Source: Streptomyces cellulosae (lineage in GTDB: Bacteria; Actinomycetota; Actinomycetes; Streptomycetales; Streptomycetaceae). From it: a stretch of 64,000 bases of DNA. The stretch spans positions 1-64,000 of the forward strand of contig BNBH01000021.1 in the NCBI GenBank assembly GCA_014655195.1, read 5' to 3'. Positions within the stretch are counted from its first letter, which is position 1. The number at the start of each line of letters is the position of its first letter. This document shows, in pieces, positions 23,732 through 32,903 of the stretch. Under the pieces are notes generated by a model. That model saw only the letters and a list, made by a program, of their open reading frames with translations. It was not told the origin of the DNA and made no database searches. The position numbers and the translations under genes are program-made.

Positions 23732-24505
23732 GTGACGGCCCTGCACACGCTCGCCGCGGAGACGGGCTACAACGGCACGGTGCTCAACGGCGCCCTGCTG
23801 GTGGCCCTGCCCATCGCCGTGCTCGGCGGCCTCGTCTCCTTCTTCTCCCCCTGCGTCCTGCCGCTCGTCCCCGGCTACCTCTCCTACGTCACCGGCGTCT
23901 CCGGCACCGACCTCGCCGAGGCCCGGCGCGGCCGTATGGTCGCCGGCGCCTCCCTGTTCGTGCTCGGCTTCACCGTCGTGTTCGTCTCGGGCGGCGCCTT
24001 CTTCGGCTACTTCGGGCAGACGCTCCAGGAGCAGTCGGGCGTGCTGTCCAAGGTGCTCGGCGTCTTCATGATCCTCATGGGCGTCTTCTTCATGGGCCTG
24101 ATGCCCTGGCTCACCCAGCGGGAGTTCCGCTTCCACAAGCGGCCGGCGACCGGACTGATCGGCGCGCCCGTGCTCGGCGCCCTCTTCGGCATCGGCTGGA
24201 CCCCCTGCATCGGGCCCACCCTCGCCTCCGTCCTCACCCTGTCCGCGCAGCAGGAGAGCGCCGGACGGGGCGCGCTGCTCACCGTCGCGTACTGTCTCGG
24301 ACTGGGCGTGCCCTTCGTGCTCGCCGCCGTGGCCTTCCGCAAGGCGCTCGGCGCCTTCGGCTGGGTCAAGCGGCACTACGTCTGGGTGCTGCGCATCGGC
24401 GGCACGATGATGATCGCGACCGGTGTGCTGCTGCTGACCGGCGCGTGGGACACCCTCGTGGCGGAGATGCAGACCTGGTCCAACGGCTTCACGGTGGGGA
24501 TCTGA
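23732..24505 (+). CDS. ccdA: Cytochrome c biogenesis protein CcdA
   Basis: 257 residues, six hydrophobic segments. The two redox cysteines sit in FFSPCVLPLVPGYLSYVTG (first helix) and IGWTPCIGPTLASVL (fourth helix). CcdA passes electrons from cytoplasmic thioredoxin through the membrane to the extracytoplasmic thioredoxin encoded just upstream. GTG 23732 lies two bases after that stop and the next gene starts four bases after this one, indicating one operon. Confidence 0.95.
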   Translation: MTALHTLAAETGYNGTVLNGALLVALPIAVLGGLVSFFSPCVLPLVPGYLSYVTGVSGTDLAEARRGRMVAGASLFVLGFTVVFVSGGAFFGYFGQTLQEQSGVLSKVLGVFMILMGVFFMGLMPWLTQREFRFHKRPATGLIGAPVLGALFGIGWTPCIGPTLASVLTLSAQQESAGRGALLTVAYCLGLGVPFVLAAVAFRKALGAFGWVKRHYVWVLRIGGTMMIATGVLLLTGAWDTLVAEMQTWSNGFTVGI

Positions 24506-24509
24506 CCCG

Positions 24510-26306
24510 ATGAGCGACACCACGACGGACAACTCCACGCAGACCGGTGACGACCAGGACCTCGGCGCCGCCGGCTCCCAGCTGTCCACCGCGCCCGTGG
24601 AGGACGCCCCCTCGCCCAACCTGCCCGCCCTCGGCGTGATCGGCTGGGCCCGCTGGTTCTGGCGGCAGCTCACCTCCATGCGGGTGGCGCTGCTGCTCCT
24701 GCTGCTGCTGTCGCTCGCCGCGATCCCCGGCTCGCTCATCCCGCAGACCGGCATCGACGAGACGAGGGTCGCCGACTTCCGTGAACGGCACGACGTCCTC
24801 GCGCCCGTCTACGACAAGCTCGGGCTCTTCAACGTCTACAGCTCGGTGTGGTTCTCCGCGATCTACATCTTGCTGTTCGTCTCCCTCATCGGCTGCATCG
24901 TGCCCCGCACCTGGCAGTTCGTCGGCCAGCTGCGCGGCCGCCCGCCGGGCGCGCCCCGCCGGCTGACCCGGCTGCCCGCGCACACCACCTGGCGCACCTC
25001 GGCCGCCCCCGAGGAGGTCCGCGAGGCCGCCCTCGCGCTGCTGAGGAAGCGCCGCTTCCGGGCGCACACCGTCGGGGACGCCGTCGCCGCCGAGAAGGGC
25101 TATCTGCGCGAGCTCGGCAACCTGGCCTTCCACCTCGCGCTGATCGTCATGCTGATCGCGTTCGCCTGGGGCCAGCTCTTCAAGTCCGAGGGCAACAAGA
25201 TCGTCGTCGAGGGCGACGGCTTCTCCAACACGCTCACCCAGTACGACGACTTCAAGTCCGGCAACCTCTTCACCAACGACGACCTGGAGCCGTTCAGCTT
25301 CGACGTCAAGGAGTTCACCGGCACCTACGAGCGCACCGGCCCCAACCGGGGCACCCCGCGCACGTACGAGACCGAGGTGACGTACACCGAGGGCGCCGAC
25401 GGCGAGGAGAAGAACGCCGTCATCAAGGTGAACAAGCCGCTGGAGATCGGCGACGCCAAGGTCTACCTCGTCAGCCACGGCTACGCGCCCGTGGTGACCG
25501 TCCGCGACGGCAAGGGCGAGATCGTCTACCAGGACGCCGTGCCGCTGCTGCCGCTCGACAACAACGTCACCTCCAACGGCGTCGTCAAGGTCCTCGACGG
25601 CTACCGCAACCCGCAGGGCAAGAAGGAGCAGCTGGGCTTCCAGGCGTTCTTCGTGCCGACCTTCGGCGGGTCCGCGAGCGGCACGATGCTCTCCCAGTTC
25701 CCGGCGCTGGACTACCCGGTGCTCGCGCTCAACGCCTATCACGGCGACCTGAAGGCCGACTCCGGCATTCCGCAGAGCGTGTACCAGATGGACAAGACGA
25801 AGATGAAGGAGTTCAAGGACGCCGACGGGGAGCTGCTGAAGAAGCTGCTCACCCCCGGCGAGACCATGACGCTCCCCGGCGGGGCCGGCTCGATCACCTT
25901 CGAGAAGGACATCAAGGAGTGGGCCGGCTTCCAGGTCGTCCAGGAGCCGGGCGGCGGCTGGGCGCTCGGCGGCGCCCTCGCCGCGATCGGCGGACTGGCC
26001 GCCTCCCTGTTCGTGCAGCGGCGCCGCGTGTGGGTGCGCGCGGTGCGCGGCGACGGCGTGACCGTCGTCGAGATGGCGGGCCTCGGCCGCAGCGAGTCCG
26101 CGAAGGTGCCCGAGGAGCTCGGCGACCTCGCCGGGGTCCTGTACGAGCGGGCGCCCGGCGTGGCGGACCCCGAGCCGGACGGCACACCGGAGCCGGTCGC
26201 CGCCCCGCCCTCAGAAGACCCCGGAGCGTCCGACGCGTCCGGAACCACCACGTCCACCGACACCGACTCTCAAGCCGTGCCTGCCGAAGGGGCTGAGCAG
26301 CAGTGA
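24510..26306 (+). CDS. resB: System II cytochrome c assembly protein ResB
   Basis: 598 residues. An N-terminal cytoplasmic Ser/Thr-rich region is followed by hydrophobic segments near 50-75 (MRVALLLLLLLSLAAIPGSL), 110-130 and 205-230, a large extracytoplasmic domain, and a last helix near 485-505. GSLIPQTG is typical of the ResB family. It forms the haem transport/ligation complex with the CcsB protein encoded next, whose GTG overlaps its stop. The C-terminal tail is long, acidic and low-complexity. Confidence 0.95.
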   Translation: MSDTTTDNSTQTGDDQDLGAAGSQLSTAPVEDAPSPNLPALGVIGWARWFWRQLTSMRVALLLLLLLSLAAIPGSLIPQTGIDETRVADFRERHDVLAPVYDKLGLFNVYSSVWFSAIYILLFVSLIGCIVPRTWQFVGQLRGRPPGAPRRLTRLPAHTTWRTSAAPEEVREAALALLRKRRFRAHTVGDAVAAEKGYLRELGNLAFHLALIVMLIAFAWGQLFKSEGNKIVVEGDGFSNTLTQYDDFKSGNLFTNDDLEPFSFDVKEFTGTYERTGPNRGTPRTYETEVTYTEGADGEEKNAVIKVNKPLEIGDAKVYLVSHGYAPVVTVRDGKGEIVYQDAVPLLPLDNNVTSNGVVKVLDGYRNPQGKKEQLGFQAFFVPTFGGSASGTMLSQFPALDYPVLALNAYHGDLKADSGIPQSVYQMDKTKMKEFKDADGELLKKLLTPGETMTLPGGAGSITFEKDIKEWAGFQVVQEPGGGWALGGALAAIGGLAASLFVQRRRVWVRAVRGDGVTVVEMAGLGRSESAKVPEELGDLAGVLYERAPGVADPEPDGTPEPVAAPPSEDPGASDASGTTTSTDTDSQAVPAEGAEQQ

Positions 26307-27415
26307 CTCTCGCCGCCGCGACCAACGAGAACCTCGCGGAGATCAGCAATGTGCTGATCTACTCCGCGATGGCGGTCTACACCCTCGCTTTCTTCGCGTA
26401 CATCGCCGAGTGGATCTTCGGCAGCCGCAGCAAGGTCGCCCGCACGGCGGCCGCGCTCACCCCGAAGGCCTCCGCGGCGGGGACGGCGCCGGCCGTGACC
26501 GTGAGGCAGGGCGGCGGCACCGCCGTCCTGGAGCGGCCCAAGGTCACCGTCCGGGCCGCGTCCGGTTCGCGTGACGTGCCCGACGGGCCCGGTGCGCACG
26601 GCGGCGACGAGCAGGGCGACCTCTACGGGCGTATCGCCATCTCGCTCACCGTGCTCGCGTTCGCGCTGTCCTTCGGCGGGGTGCTCACCCGCGCGCTGTC
26701 CGTGGAGCGGGCGCCGTGGGGCAACATGTACGAGTTCAACATCACCTTCTCCACGACCGCGGTGGGCGTGTACCTCCTGCTGCTGGCGCTGAAGAAGAAC
26801 GTGCGCTGGCTCGGCCTGTTCCTGACCACGTCGGTCCTCCTCGACCTCGGTCTCGCCGTCACCGTCCTGTACACCGCCAGCGACCAGCTGGTTCCCGCCC
26901 TGCACTCGTACTGGCTGTACATCCACGTCTCCACGGCGATCCTGTGCGGCGCGGTGTTCTACGTCGGCGCGTTCACGACGGTCATGTACCTCTTCAAGGA
27001 CTCGTACGAGAACAAGCTGGCGAACGGCGGCAAGCCGGGCAGCTTCGCCACGTCCTTCCTGGAACGGCTGCCCGCGGCGGCCTCGCTGGACAAGTTCGCC
27101 TACCGCGTCAACGCGGCGGTCTTCCCGCTGTGGACGTTCACGATCATCGCGGGCGCCATCTGGGCCGGCGACGCGTGGGGCCGCTACTGGGGCTGGGACC
27201 CCAAGGAGACCTGGTCCTTCATCACCTGGGTCGCCTACGCCGGCTACCTGCACGCCCGCGCCACCGCCGGCTGGAAGGGCCGCAAGGCCGCCTACCTGGC
27301 CCTGATCGCCTTCGGCTGCTGGCTGTTCAACTACTACGGCGTCAACATCTTCGTCAACGGCAAGCACTCCTACGCCGACGTGGGCCTGGGCGTGCTGCAG
27401 TCGGCCGGTTTCTGA
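26303..27415 (+). CDS. ccsB: System II haem-handling protein CcsB/ResC
   Basis: 370 residues with eight or so hydrophobic segments. The tryptophan-rich WWD-like motif WGWDPKETWSFITWVAYAGY (near residue 297) binds haem, and histidines in YWLYIHVSTAILC and YLHARATAG are the expected ligands. With ResB it exports haem and attaches it to apocytochrome c. The GTG overlaps the resB stop. A strong bidirectional terminator follows at 27443. Confidence 0.95.
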   Translation: MTLAAATNENLAEISNVLIYSAMAVYTLAFFAYIAEWIFGSRSKVARTAAALTPKASAAGTAPAVTVRQGGGTAVLERPKVTVRAASGSRDVPDGPGAHGGDEQGDLYGRIAISLTVLAFALSFGGVLTRALSVERAPWGNMYEFNITFSTTAVGVYLLLLALKKNVRWLGLFLTTSVLLDLGLAVTVLYTASDQLVPALHSYWLYIHVSTAILCGAVFYVGAFTTVMYLFKDSYENKLANGGKPGSFATSFLERLPAAASLDKFAYRVNAAVFPLWTFTIIAGAIWAGDAWGRYWGWDPKETWSFITWVAYAGYLHARATAGWKGRKAAYLALIAFGCWLFNYYGVNIFVNGKHSYADVGLGVLQSAGF

Positions 27416-27442
27416 CCGGCCCCGCCCTCTTACGCACGGCTC

Positions 27443-27479
27443 GGAGGCCGCCCCGGACACCAGTCCCGGGGCGGCCTCC
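27443..27479. terminator. Bidirectional terminator between ccsB and the deaminase gene
   Basis: Perfect 14-bp stem GGAGGCCGCCCCGG / CCGGGGCGGCCTCC with a 9-base loop, in the gap between convergent genes. Confidence 0.85.
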
Positions 27480-27486
27480 GCCGCGT

Positions 27487-27945
27487 TCACTTCCCGATGT
27501 CCTCGCCCCACAGCTCCGGGTTCCGGGCGACGAACTCCCGCATCATCGCCACGCACTCCGGGTCGTCGAGCACCACGACCTCCACACCGTGCTCCGCCAG
27601 CCAGTCGTGCCCGCCGTGGAAGGTGACGGCCTCCCCGACCACCACCCGCGAGATCCCGAACTGCCGCACCAGCCCCGAGCAGTACCAGCAGGGCGACAGC
27701 GTGGTCACCATCGTCGTCCCCCGGTACGACCGCTGCCGTCCCGCGGCCCGGAACGCCGCCGTCTCCGCGTGCATCGACGGATCCCCGTCCTGCACCCGCC
27801 GATTCCGCCCCCGCCCGAGCAGCGCCCCGTCGGGCCCGTACAGAGCGGCCCCGATGGGGATGCCCCCTTCAGCCGGCCCGGCCCGCGCTTCCTCCAGCGC
27901 GGTGGCGAGCCAGGTGCGGGCGGTCGCCTCGTCCAGCGGCTCCAC
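27487..27945 (-). CDS. Cytosine/nucleoside deaminase-like zinc enzyme
   Basis: 152 residues with the zinc-deaminase motifs SMHAETAAF (His59, catalytic Glu61) and LSPCWYC (Cys86, Cys89). The length and the VVVGEAVTFHGG segment resemble yeast-type cytosine deaminase. GTG 27945 lies seven bases after the stop of the small motif protein gene, without an obvious ribosome site, suggesting coupled translation. Salvage of pyrimidines is the ordinary reading. The operon partners at 27953-29022 are of unknown function, so a different role cannot be excluded. Confidence 0.85.
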   Translation of the reverse strand: MEPLDEATARTWLATALEEARAGPAEGGIPIGAALYGPDGALLGRGRNRRVQDGDPSMHAETAAFRAAGRQRSYRGTTMVTTLSPCWYCSGLVRQFGISRVVVGEAVTFHGGHDWLAEHGVEVVVLDDPECVAMMREFVARNPELWGEDIGK

Positions 27946-27952
27946 CGGAGGA

Positions 27953-28297
27953 TCAGCCGCCGAGCAGCGCGAGGACGCTGTTCACGGCCTCGACGACGGG
28001 CTGGCCGACCGCTCCCACGGTGGCGGCGATGCCCGCCACCGCCAGCAGGGCGCGATGGCGCTGCTGCGGCTCGACGGCGGGCGAGGCGATGTCCGGCAGG
28101 GCTTCGTCGATGGACTGGGCCCGGGCCGGCGGCACCTGCGCGCGCAGCTCCGTGACCAGCTCGACGAGCTGCCGGAGGGCCGCCTCCAGCTCGGGAGACG
28201 TCTGTGCCGGGGCGGCCTGGTTCTTGACGATGCCGGTGTTCCCCAGCCCGCCGTGCATCGAGACGCTGTCGCCGAAGTAGTAGTTGTCGCCGCTCAT
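27953..28297 (-). CDS. Small protein with N-terminal glycine-rich motif and hydrophobic tail
   Basis: 114 residues. Residues 5-22, NYYFGDSVSMHGGLGNTG, match the very C-terminus of the upstream gene product at 12 of 18 positions. A middle helical part (SPELEAALRQLVELVTELRA) follows, and the last 30 residues are hydrophobic (LLAVAGIAATVGAVG, VVEAVNSVLALLGG), perhaps membrane-active. ATG 28297 overlaps the upstream stop (ATGA). I recognise no characterised family. Motifs of this G-x-G-N type in paired proteins recall bacterial amyloid-signalling sequences, but that link is speculative. Confidence 0.7.
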   Translation of the reverse strand: MSGDNYYFGDSVSMHGGLGNTGIVKNQAAPAQTSPELEAALRQLVELVTELRAQVPPARAQSIDEALPDIASPAVEPQQRHRALLAVAGIAATVGAVGQPVVEAVNSVLALLGG

Positions 28298-29022
28298 GAG
28301 TGCCCCACTCCCACGTTGCCGGATCCGCCGTACATGTTGACGTTGTCGCCGAAGTGATAGTTCTTGGGATTGACGAACAGCTGCTCCACCTTGACCTGGA
28401 ACTCCGCCTCGGGGTTCTCGATGGCCTGCACGATGGGCGCGACGAGTTGGTCGAGCTGCCGCGGGTCTGAACTGGTCACCATCGCGATCGACGGACCCGA
28501 GGTCTCCACCGCCAGCACGTACTGGGGCGGAGCCCCCACCACGGAGAACATCTCCACCAGGCTGAACACCAAGGCCCCGACGGCGCCCAGCCAGGTGAAC
28601 GTGAGGATGCCGCCGGCCAGGGACTGGTTGCCGATCGCCGACAGCGCCCCGAGGATCGTCAGTCCGAACGCCACCGTGAGGGTCAGCGCCGCCCGCTTGA
28701 GGAACAGCATCGTGGCGTCCTTGCGGCGGGGCGTCAGGGTGAAGGTGTAGACGCGGGTGATGTTCTGCAGCGGGTACGCGGCCGTGCCGACCCACAGCAG
28801 CCGTTTGCCGACCCTCAGGTCGAGGGAGCGCATGCTCCGTGGCGGTACCGCGGGCGGCGGCGGGACATCGTAGTGTCCCGGGGGCTCGATCCGCTGGGCC
28901 GGAGGCCGGGTCTGTCGGTCCGGAGGCGGGAACGCCGGAGGGGGCTGGGGGACCGGACCGGGCGGTGGAGTGCCGGGTACCGGTGGCGGGGCGTTCTCCA
29001 TGCTCACCGAGGTCTCCGTCAT
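28294..29022 (-). CDS. DUF6232-like membrane protein with C-terminal glycine-rich motif
   Basis: 242 residues from ATG 29022. A Pro-rich first 60 residues is followed by a DUF6232-like domain (LRVGKRLLWVGTAAYPLQNI, TRVYTFTLTPRR), two hydrophobic segments (LTLTVAFGLTILGALSAIG; GILTFTWLGAVGALVFSLVE) and a soluble part. Residues 221-238, NYHFGDNVNMYGGSGNVG, mirror the N-terminus of the next gene product. Family name is from memory. First gene of an apparent three-gene operon ending with the deaminase. Confidence 0.75.
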   Translation of the reverse strand: MTETSVSMENAPPPVPGTPPPGPVPQPPPAFPPPDRQTRPPAQRIEPPGHYDVPPPPAVPPRSMRSLDLRVGKRLLWVGTAAYPLQNITRVYTFTLTPRRKDATMLFLKRAALTLTVAFGLTILGALSAIGNQSLAGGILTFTWLGAVGALVFSLVEMFSVVGAPPQYVLAVETSGPSIAMVTSSDPRQLDQLVAPIVQAIENPEAEFQVKVEQLFVNPKNYHFGDNVNMYGGSGNVGVGHS

Positions 29023-29198
29023 CTGAAAGCGTGTCAGGGGGTGACCTATTAACCACGCTCGGTGGCGCCGGCGCAAGTCGATTGTCTCTTCGCTCCATCG
29101 GGGACTGACGGCGTTTCACCATACGTATACGCAGGGTCACTTGGGGCTTTCGGGCGCATACATGTAGCGTCCCGTCGGTGGTCGAAGGGGGGCCACGG

Positions 29199-31046
29199 AT
29201 GCACGGGGGCGCCAGTGGAACGGGGACTGAGTTGAGCGGGGAAGACGTGACCGGCCTCACGGGGAGCGGGGCCGAGCCGCTGCAGGACGACGACCCGCGC
29301 CGGATCGGGCCGATCCCGCTGCTGGGGCGTCTCGGGGTCGGCGGCATGGGCCGGGTGTACCTCGGCGTGCACGAGGGCCGGTACGCGGCGGTCAAGCAGG
29401 TGCTGCCCTCGGTCGCCGGGGAGGACCAGGACTTCCTGCGCCGCTTCGGGCACGAGCTGGACAACCTCGCCCGGCTCCCCGACGAGGCCACCGCCCCGCT
29501 GCTCGCGGGTGACCGCGACGCCCGCCCACCGTGGTTCGCCACCGCCTACGTGCCCGGCATCACCCTGCGCGAGGCCGTCGACCTGCACGGCCCGCTGCCG
29601 CGCGAGGCGCTGTGGCTGCTGCTGCGGGAGGCCGCCACCGGGCTGGCCGCCGTGCACGCGCTGGACATGGTGCACCGCGACCTCAAGCCGTCCAACGTCA
29701 TGCTGACCCTGGACGGCCTCACCCTCATCGACTTCGGCGTGGCCCGCGCCGCCGACCAGAGCCAGCTCACCCGCACCGGCATGGTGGTCGGCACGCCCGC
29801 CTACATGTCGCCCGAACAGGCCTCCGGCAAGCGGGCGTCCAGCGGCGTCGTCGACGTCTTCGCCCTGGGCTCCGTGCTCGCGTACGCCGCCTCCGGCCGA
29901 CCGCCTTTCGGCGACGAGTCCGGGCACGCCGTGCTGTACCGCATCGTGCACGAGGAGCCCGACCTCACCCCGCTGCGGGAGCTGGACCCCGAGCTGGCCG
30001 ACGTGGTCGCGTCCTGCCTCGACAAGGACCACGAGGGCCGCCCGACCGCCGCCGAACTGGTCGAGAAGGCCTCGGAACACGGGCCGTCCGGCACACCCCC
30101 CTGGCCCGAGGTCGTCGCGGAGCAACTCGCCGTACGGGCCGCCTTCGCCGCCCGCACCCCGGACCCGCAGGACCTCCCTCCGACGGTCGGCGCGACGGAG
30201 GCGGCGGGGGAGGGCGACAAGGAAGTCGTCGGTGTGAAGGAGAAGAAGGAGCAGCCGCCCGCGCGGAAGGAACGCCGGCGGCGGATGCTGCCCGTCGTCG
30301 TGCCGGTCGTGGTCGTCGTCACCGGCGGCACGCTCGCCTTCCAGCTCCTCCCGTACGTCACCGACTCCGGCAACGCCGCGGGCGGCCCCACGCCCTCCGC
30401 GTCCGTGACCGTCTCCGCCGACGTCACGCCCTCGGCGACCGCCGCGACCACGAAGCCGTCGCCCTCCGGCAGCCCGTCCGCCTCCAAGAAGCCGAAGGGC
30501 GACGACGCGAAGGGGCGGGAGCAGGAGTCCGGCGCCGGGGACGCCGGTTCGGGTACGGGCGTGGGCGCCGGTTCCGGCGACGAGGGCGGCGCGGGCGACG
30601 GCGGCGGCGACATCGGTCCCGGTGCGGGGGGCGGCGACGCCGACACAGAGGGGAACGGGGGCAGCGGCTCTGGGGGCGGGGGTTCGGGTGGCGCCGTGAC
30701 CCTGCGCAACGCGTCGACCGGACGGTGTCTCACCGGTTCCGGGAATACCTACGGCAGGGTCTTCGGGGCCGACTGCGGCTCCGCCGCGGCCCGGTGGAGC
30801 CTGCAGAGCGCCTCGGGCGGCGCGTACCGCATCGTCCACGCCGCGTCCGGCGCCTGCCTCTCCGCCTACGGCTCGATGCACATGGCGGCGTGCGGCGGGG
30901 ACGACGCCCAGGAGTGGCGTCTCGGCTCGGGCGGCACCGTGGTCCTGGTGAAGACCGGCAGGTGTCTGGAGCACGCCCAGCCGAGCGGCATGATCATGGC
31001 GCGGGTGTGCGGGGGCGCGGCATCCCAGAGCTGGACGCGGACGTAA
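29199..31046 (+). CDS. Ser/Thr protein kinase with extracellular ricin-type lectin domain
   Basis: 615 residues. The Hanks kinase domain has a Gly loop LGVGGMGRVYLG, Lys66 in YAAVKQV, VHRDLKPSNVM, LIDFGVARA and TPAYMSPEQ. A charged linker precedes a single membrane helix (near 365-390). Outside lie a Ser/Thr and Gly-rich stalk and, from about residue 500, a beta-trefoil repeat (TLRNASTGRCLTG, RIVHAASGACLSA, VLVKTGRCLEH with QEW/QSW motifs). ATG 29199 follows AAGGGGGG. It probably senses a carbohydrate. Divergent from the DUF6232 operon. Confidence 0.93.
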   Translation: MHGGASGTGTELSGEDVTGLTGSGAEPLQDDDPRRIGPIPLLGRLGVGGMGRVYLGVHEGRYAAVKQVLPSVAGEDQDFLRRFGHELDNLARLPDEATAPLLAGDRDARPPWFATAYVPGITLREAVDLHGPLPREALWLLLREAATGLAAVHALDMVHRDLKPSNVMLTLDGLTLIDFGVARAADQSQLTRTGMVVGTPAYMSPEQASGKRASSGVVDVFALGSVLAYAASGRPPFGDESGHAVLYRIVHEEPDLTPLRELDPELADVVASCLDKDHEGRPTAAELVEKASEHGPSGTPPWPEVVAEQLAVRAAFAARTPDPQDLPPTVGATEAAGEGDKEVVGVKEKKEQPPARKERRRRMLPVVVPVVVVVTGGTLAFQLLPYVTDSGNAAGGPTPSASVTVSADVTPSATAATTKPSPSGSPSASKKPKGDDAKGREQESGAGDAGSGTGVGAGSGDEGGAGDGGGDIGPGAGGGDADTEGNGGSGSGGGGSGGAVTLRNASTGRCLTGSGNTYGRVFGADCGSAAARWSLQSASGGAYRIVHAASGACLSAYGSMHMAACGGDDAQEWRLGSGGTVVLVKTGRCLEHAQPSGMIMARVCGGAASQSWTRT

Positions 31047-31055
31047 GCCCCGCCC

Positions 31056-31379
31056 TCAGTCGTTCCGGGGATCCTCGTCCCCGTCCCGGTCCCGCTTCTT
31101 CTCCTCGTCGAGCGACTTCAGGAAGTCCGGGTTGTCGTCCGGCGCGACCCACTGGCCGCGTCCGCCGCCACCCCAGACGGAGCCGCCCGCTCCGGCCGGC
31201 TGCCGCTTCTTGCCGGCGATGATCCAGGAGATCGAGCCGACCAGCGGGAAGAGCAGGACGAGGATCGCCCACAACGGCTTGGGCATGTGCCGGATGTCCT
31301 CGTCCTTCGTGCTGATGCAGTCGATGAACGCATAGACGCTCAGGGCCAGTGGCACGAGGAACATGAGCACCCGAAGCAT
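31056..31379 (-). CDS. Small membrane protein with phospholipase D N-terminal-type segment
   Basis: 107 residues with two hydrophobic helices (LMFLVPLALSVYAFIDCIS; PLWAILVLLFPLVGSISWII), the PLDc_N (PF13396) pattern common in short actinomycete proteins, then a charged tail ending in DEDPRND. It has no catalytic domain. Its stop is 10 bases from the convergent kinase gene. Function unknown. Confidence 0.8.
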   Translation of the reverse strand: MLRVLMFLVPLALSVYAFIDCISTKDEDIRHMPKPLWAILVLLFPLVGSISWIIAGKKRQPAGAGGSVWGGGGRGQWVAPDDNPDFLKSLDEEKKRDRDGDEDPRND

Positions 31380-31445
31380 GGGCCTCTCCAGCGAAAGAGG
31401 TGGGCGGTACCGGTCCAGCGTAGCCGCTCGGGGATACTGGACCCC

Positions 31446-32903
31446 ATGGCTTACGACGATCTTCGCTCCCTGCTCAGGGCGCTGGAGCGCGAGGGCGACC
31501 TCAAGCGCATCAAGGCCGAGGTCGACCCGCATCTGGAGGTCGGTGAGATCGTCGACCGGGTGAACAAGGCCGGCGGTCCCGCCCTGCTCTTCGAGAACGT
31601 GCGCGGCTCCTCGATGCCCCTCGCCATGAACGTCTACGGCACCGACCGCCGGCTCCTGAAAGCGCTCGGGCTCAAGTCGTACGCGGAGATCGGGGAGAAG
31701 ATCGCCGGGCTGCTGAAGCCCGAGCTGCCGCACGGGTTCGTCGGGGTGCGCGAGGCGTTCGGGAAGCTCGGCGCGATGACGCACGTGCCGCCGAAGAAGG
31801 TGAAGTCGTCCGACGCGCCCGTGCACGAGGTCGTGCTCACCGGCGACGACGTGGACCTGGAGCAGCTGCCCGCGCTGTTCACCTGGCCCAAGGACGGCGG
31901 CTCCTTCTTCAACCTGGGGCTCACCCACACCAAGGACCCGGAGAGCGGCATCCGCAACCTCGGTCTGTACCGCCTCCAGCGCCACGACAAGCGCACCATC
32001 GGCATGCACTGGCAGATCCACAAGGACAGCCGCAATCACTACCAGGTGGCCGCGCGGCGCGGTGAGCGGCTGCCGGTCGCCATCGCCTTCGGCTGCCCGC
32101 CGGCCGTGACGTACGCCTCCACCGCGCCGCTGCCCGGCGACATCGACGAGTACCTGTTCGCCGGGTTCCTCCAGGGCAAGCGGATCGAGATGGTCGACTG
32201 CAAGACGGTCCCGCTCCAGGTGCCCGCGCAGGCGGAGGTCGTCGTCGAGGGCTGGCTGGAGCCCGGCGAGACGCTGCCCGAGGGGCCCTTCGGCGACCAC
32301 ACCGGCTTCTACACCCCGCAGGAGCCGTTCCCCGCCCTGACGATCGACTGCGTGACGATGCGGAAGCGTCCGCTGCTCCAGTCGATCGTGGTCGGCCGCC
32401 CGCCGACGGAGGACGGCCCGCTGGGCCGGGCCACGGAACGGTTCTTCCTGCCCCTGCTCAAGATCATCGTCCCGGACATCGTGGACTACCACCTGCCCGA
32501 GGCCGGCGGCTTCCACAACTGCGCGATCGTCTCGATCGACAAGAAGTACCCGAAGCACGCGCAGAAGGTCATGCACGCCATCTGGGGCGCGCACATGATG
32601 TCGCTGACCAAGCTGATCGTGGTCGTCGACTCCGACTGCGACGTGCACGACCTGCACGAGGTCGCCTGGCGTGCCCTCGGCAACACCGACTACTCGCGTG
32701 ACCTCACCGTCGTCGAGGGCCCGGTCGACCATCTCGACCACGCGTCGTACCAGCAGTTCTGGGGCGGCAAGGCGGGCATCGACGCGACGAAGAAGTGGCC
32801 CGAGGAGGGGTACACGCGCGACGGCGGCTGGCCCGACATGGTGGAGTCCGACCCGGAGACCGCCGCGAAGGTGGACCGCCGCTGGAAGGAGTACGGACTG
32901 TGA
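31446..32903 (+). CDS. mqnL: UbiD-family decarboxylase of the futalosine menaquinone pathway
   Basis: 485 residues, usual UbiD length. Family landmarks: MAYDDLRSLLRALEREGDLK, IGMHWQIHKDSRNHY, PFGDHTGFYTP and a prenylated-FMN-binding ERLPVAIAFGCPPA region. It probably decarboxylates the naphthoate product late in the futalosine route. The mqnP gene overlaps its stop and the mqnM flavin prenyltransferase gene is nearby, as needed for a prFMN enzyme. A -10-like GATACT ends seven bases before the ATG and no Shine-Dalgarno is seen, so the mRNA is probably leaderless. Confidence 0.9.
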   Translation: MAYDDLRSLLRALEREGDLKRIKAEVDPHLEVGEIVDRVNKAGGPALLFENVRGSSMPLAMNVYGTDRRLLKALGLKSYAEIGEKIAGLLKPELPHGFVGVREAFGKLGAMTHVPPKKVKSSDAPVHEVVLTGDDVDLEQLPALFTWPKDGGSFFNLGLTHTKDPESGIRNLGLYRLQRHDKRTIGMHWQIHKDSRNHYQVAARRGERLPVAIAFGCPPAVTYASTAPLPGDIDEYLFAGFLQGKRIEMVDCKTVPLQVPAQAEVVVEGWLEPGETLPEGPFGDHTGFYTPQEPFPALTIDCVTMRKRPLLQSIVVGRPPTEDGPLGRATERFFLPLLKIIVPDIVDYHLPEAGGFHNCAIVSIDKKYPKHAQKVMHAIWGAHMMSLTKLIVVVDSDCDVHDLHEVAWRALGNTDYSRDLTVVEGPVDHLDHASYQQFWGGKAGIDATKKWPEEGYTRDGGWPDMVESDPETAAKVDRRWKEYGL

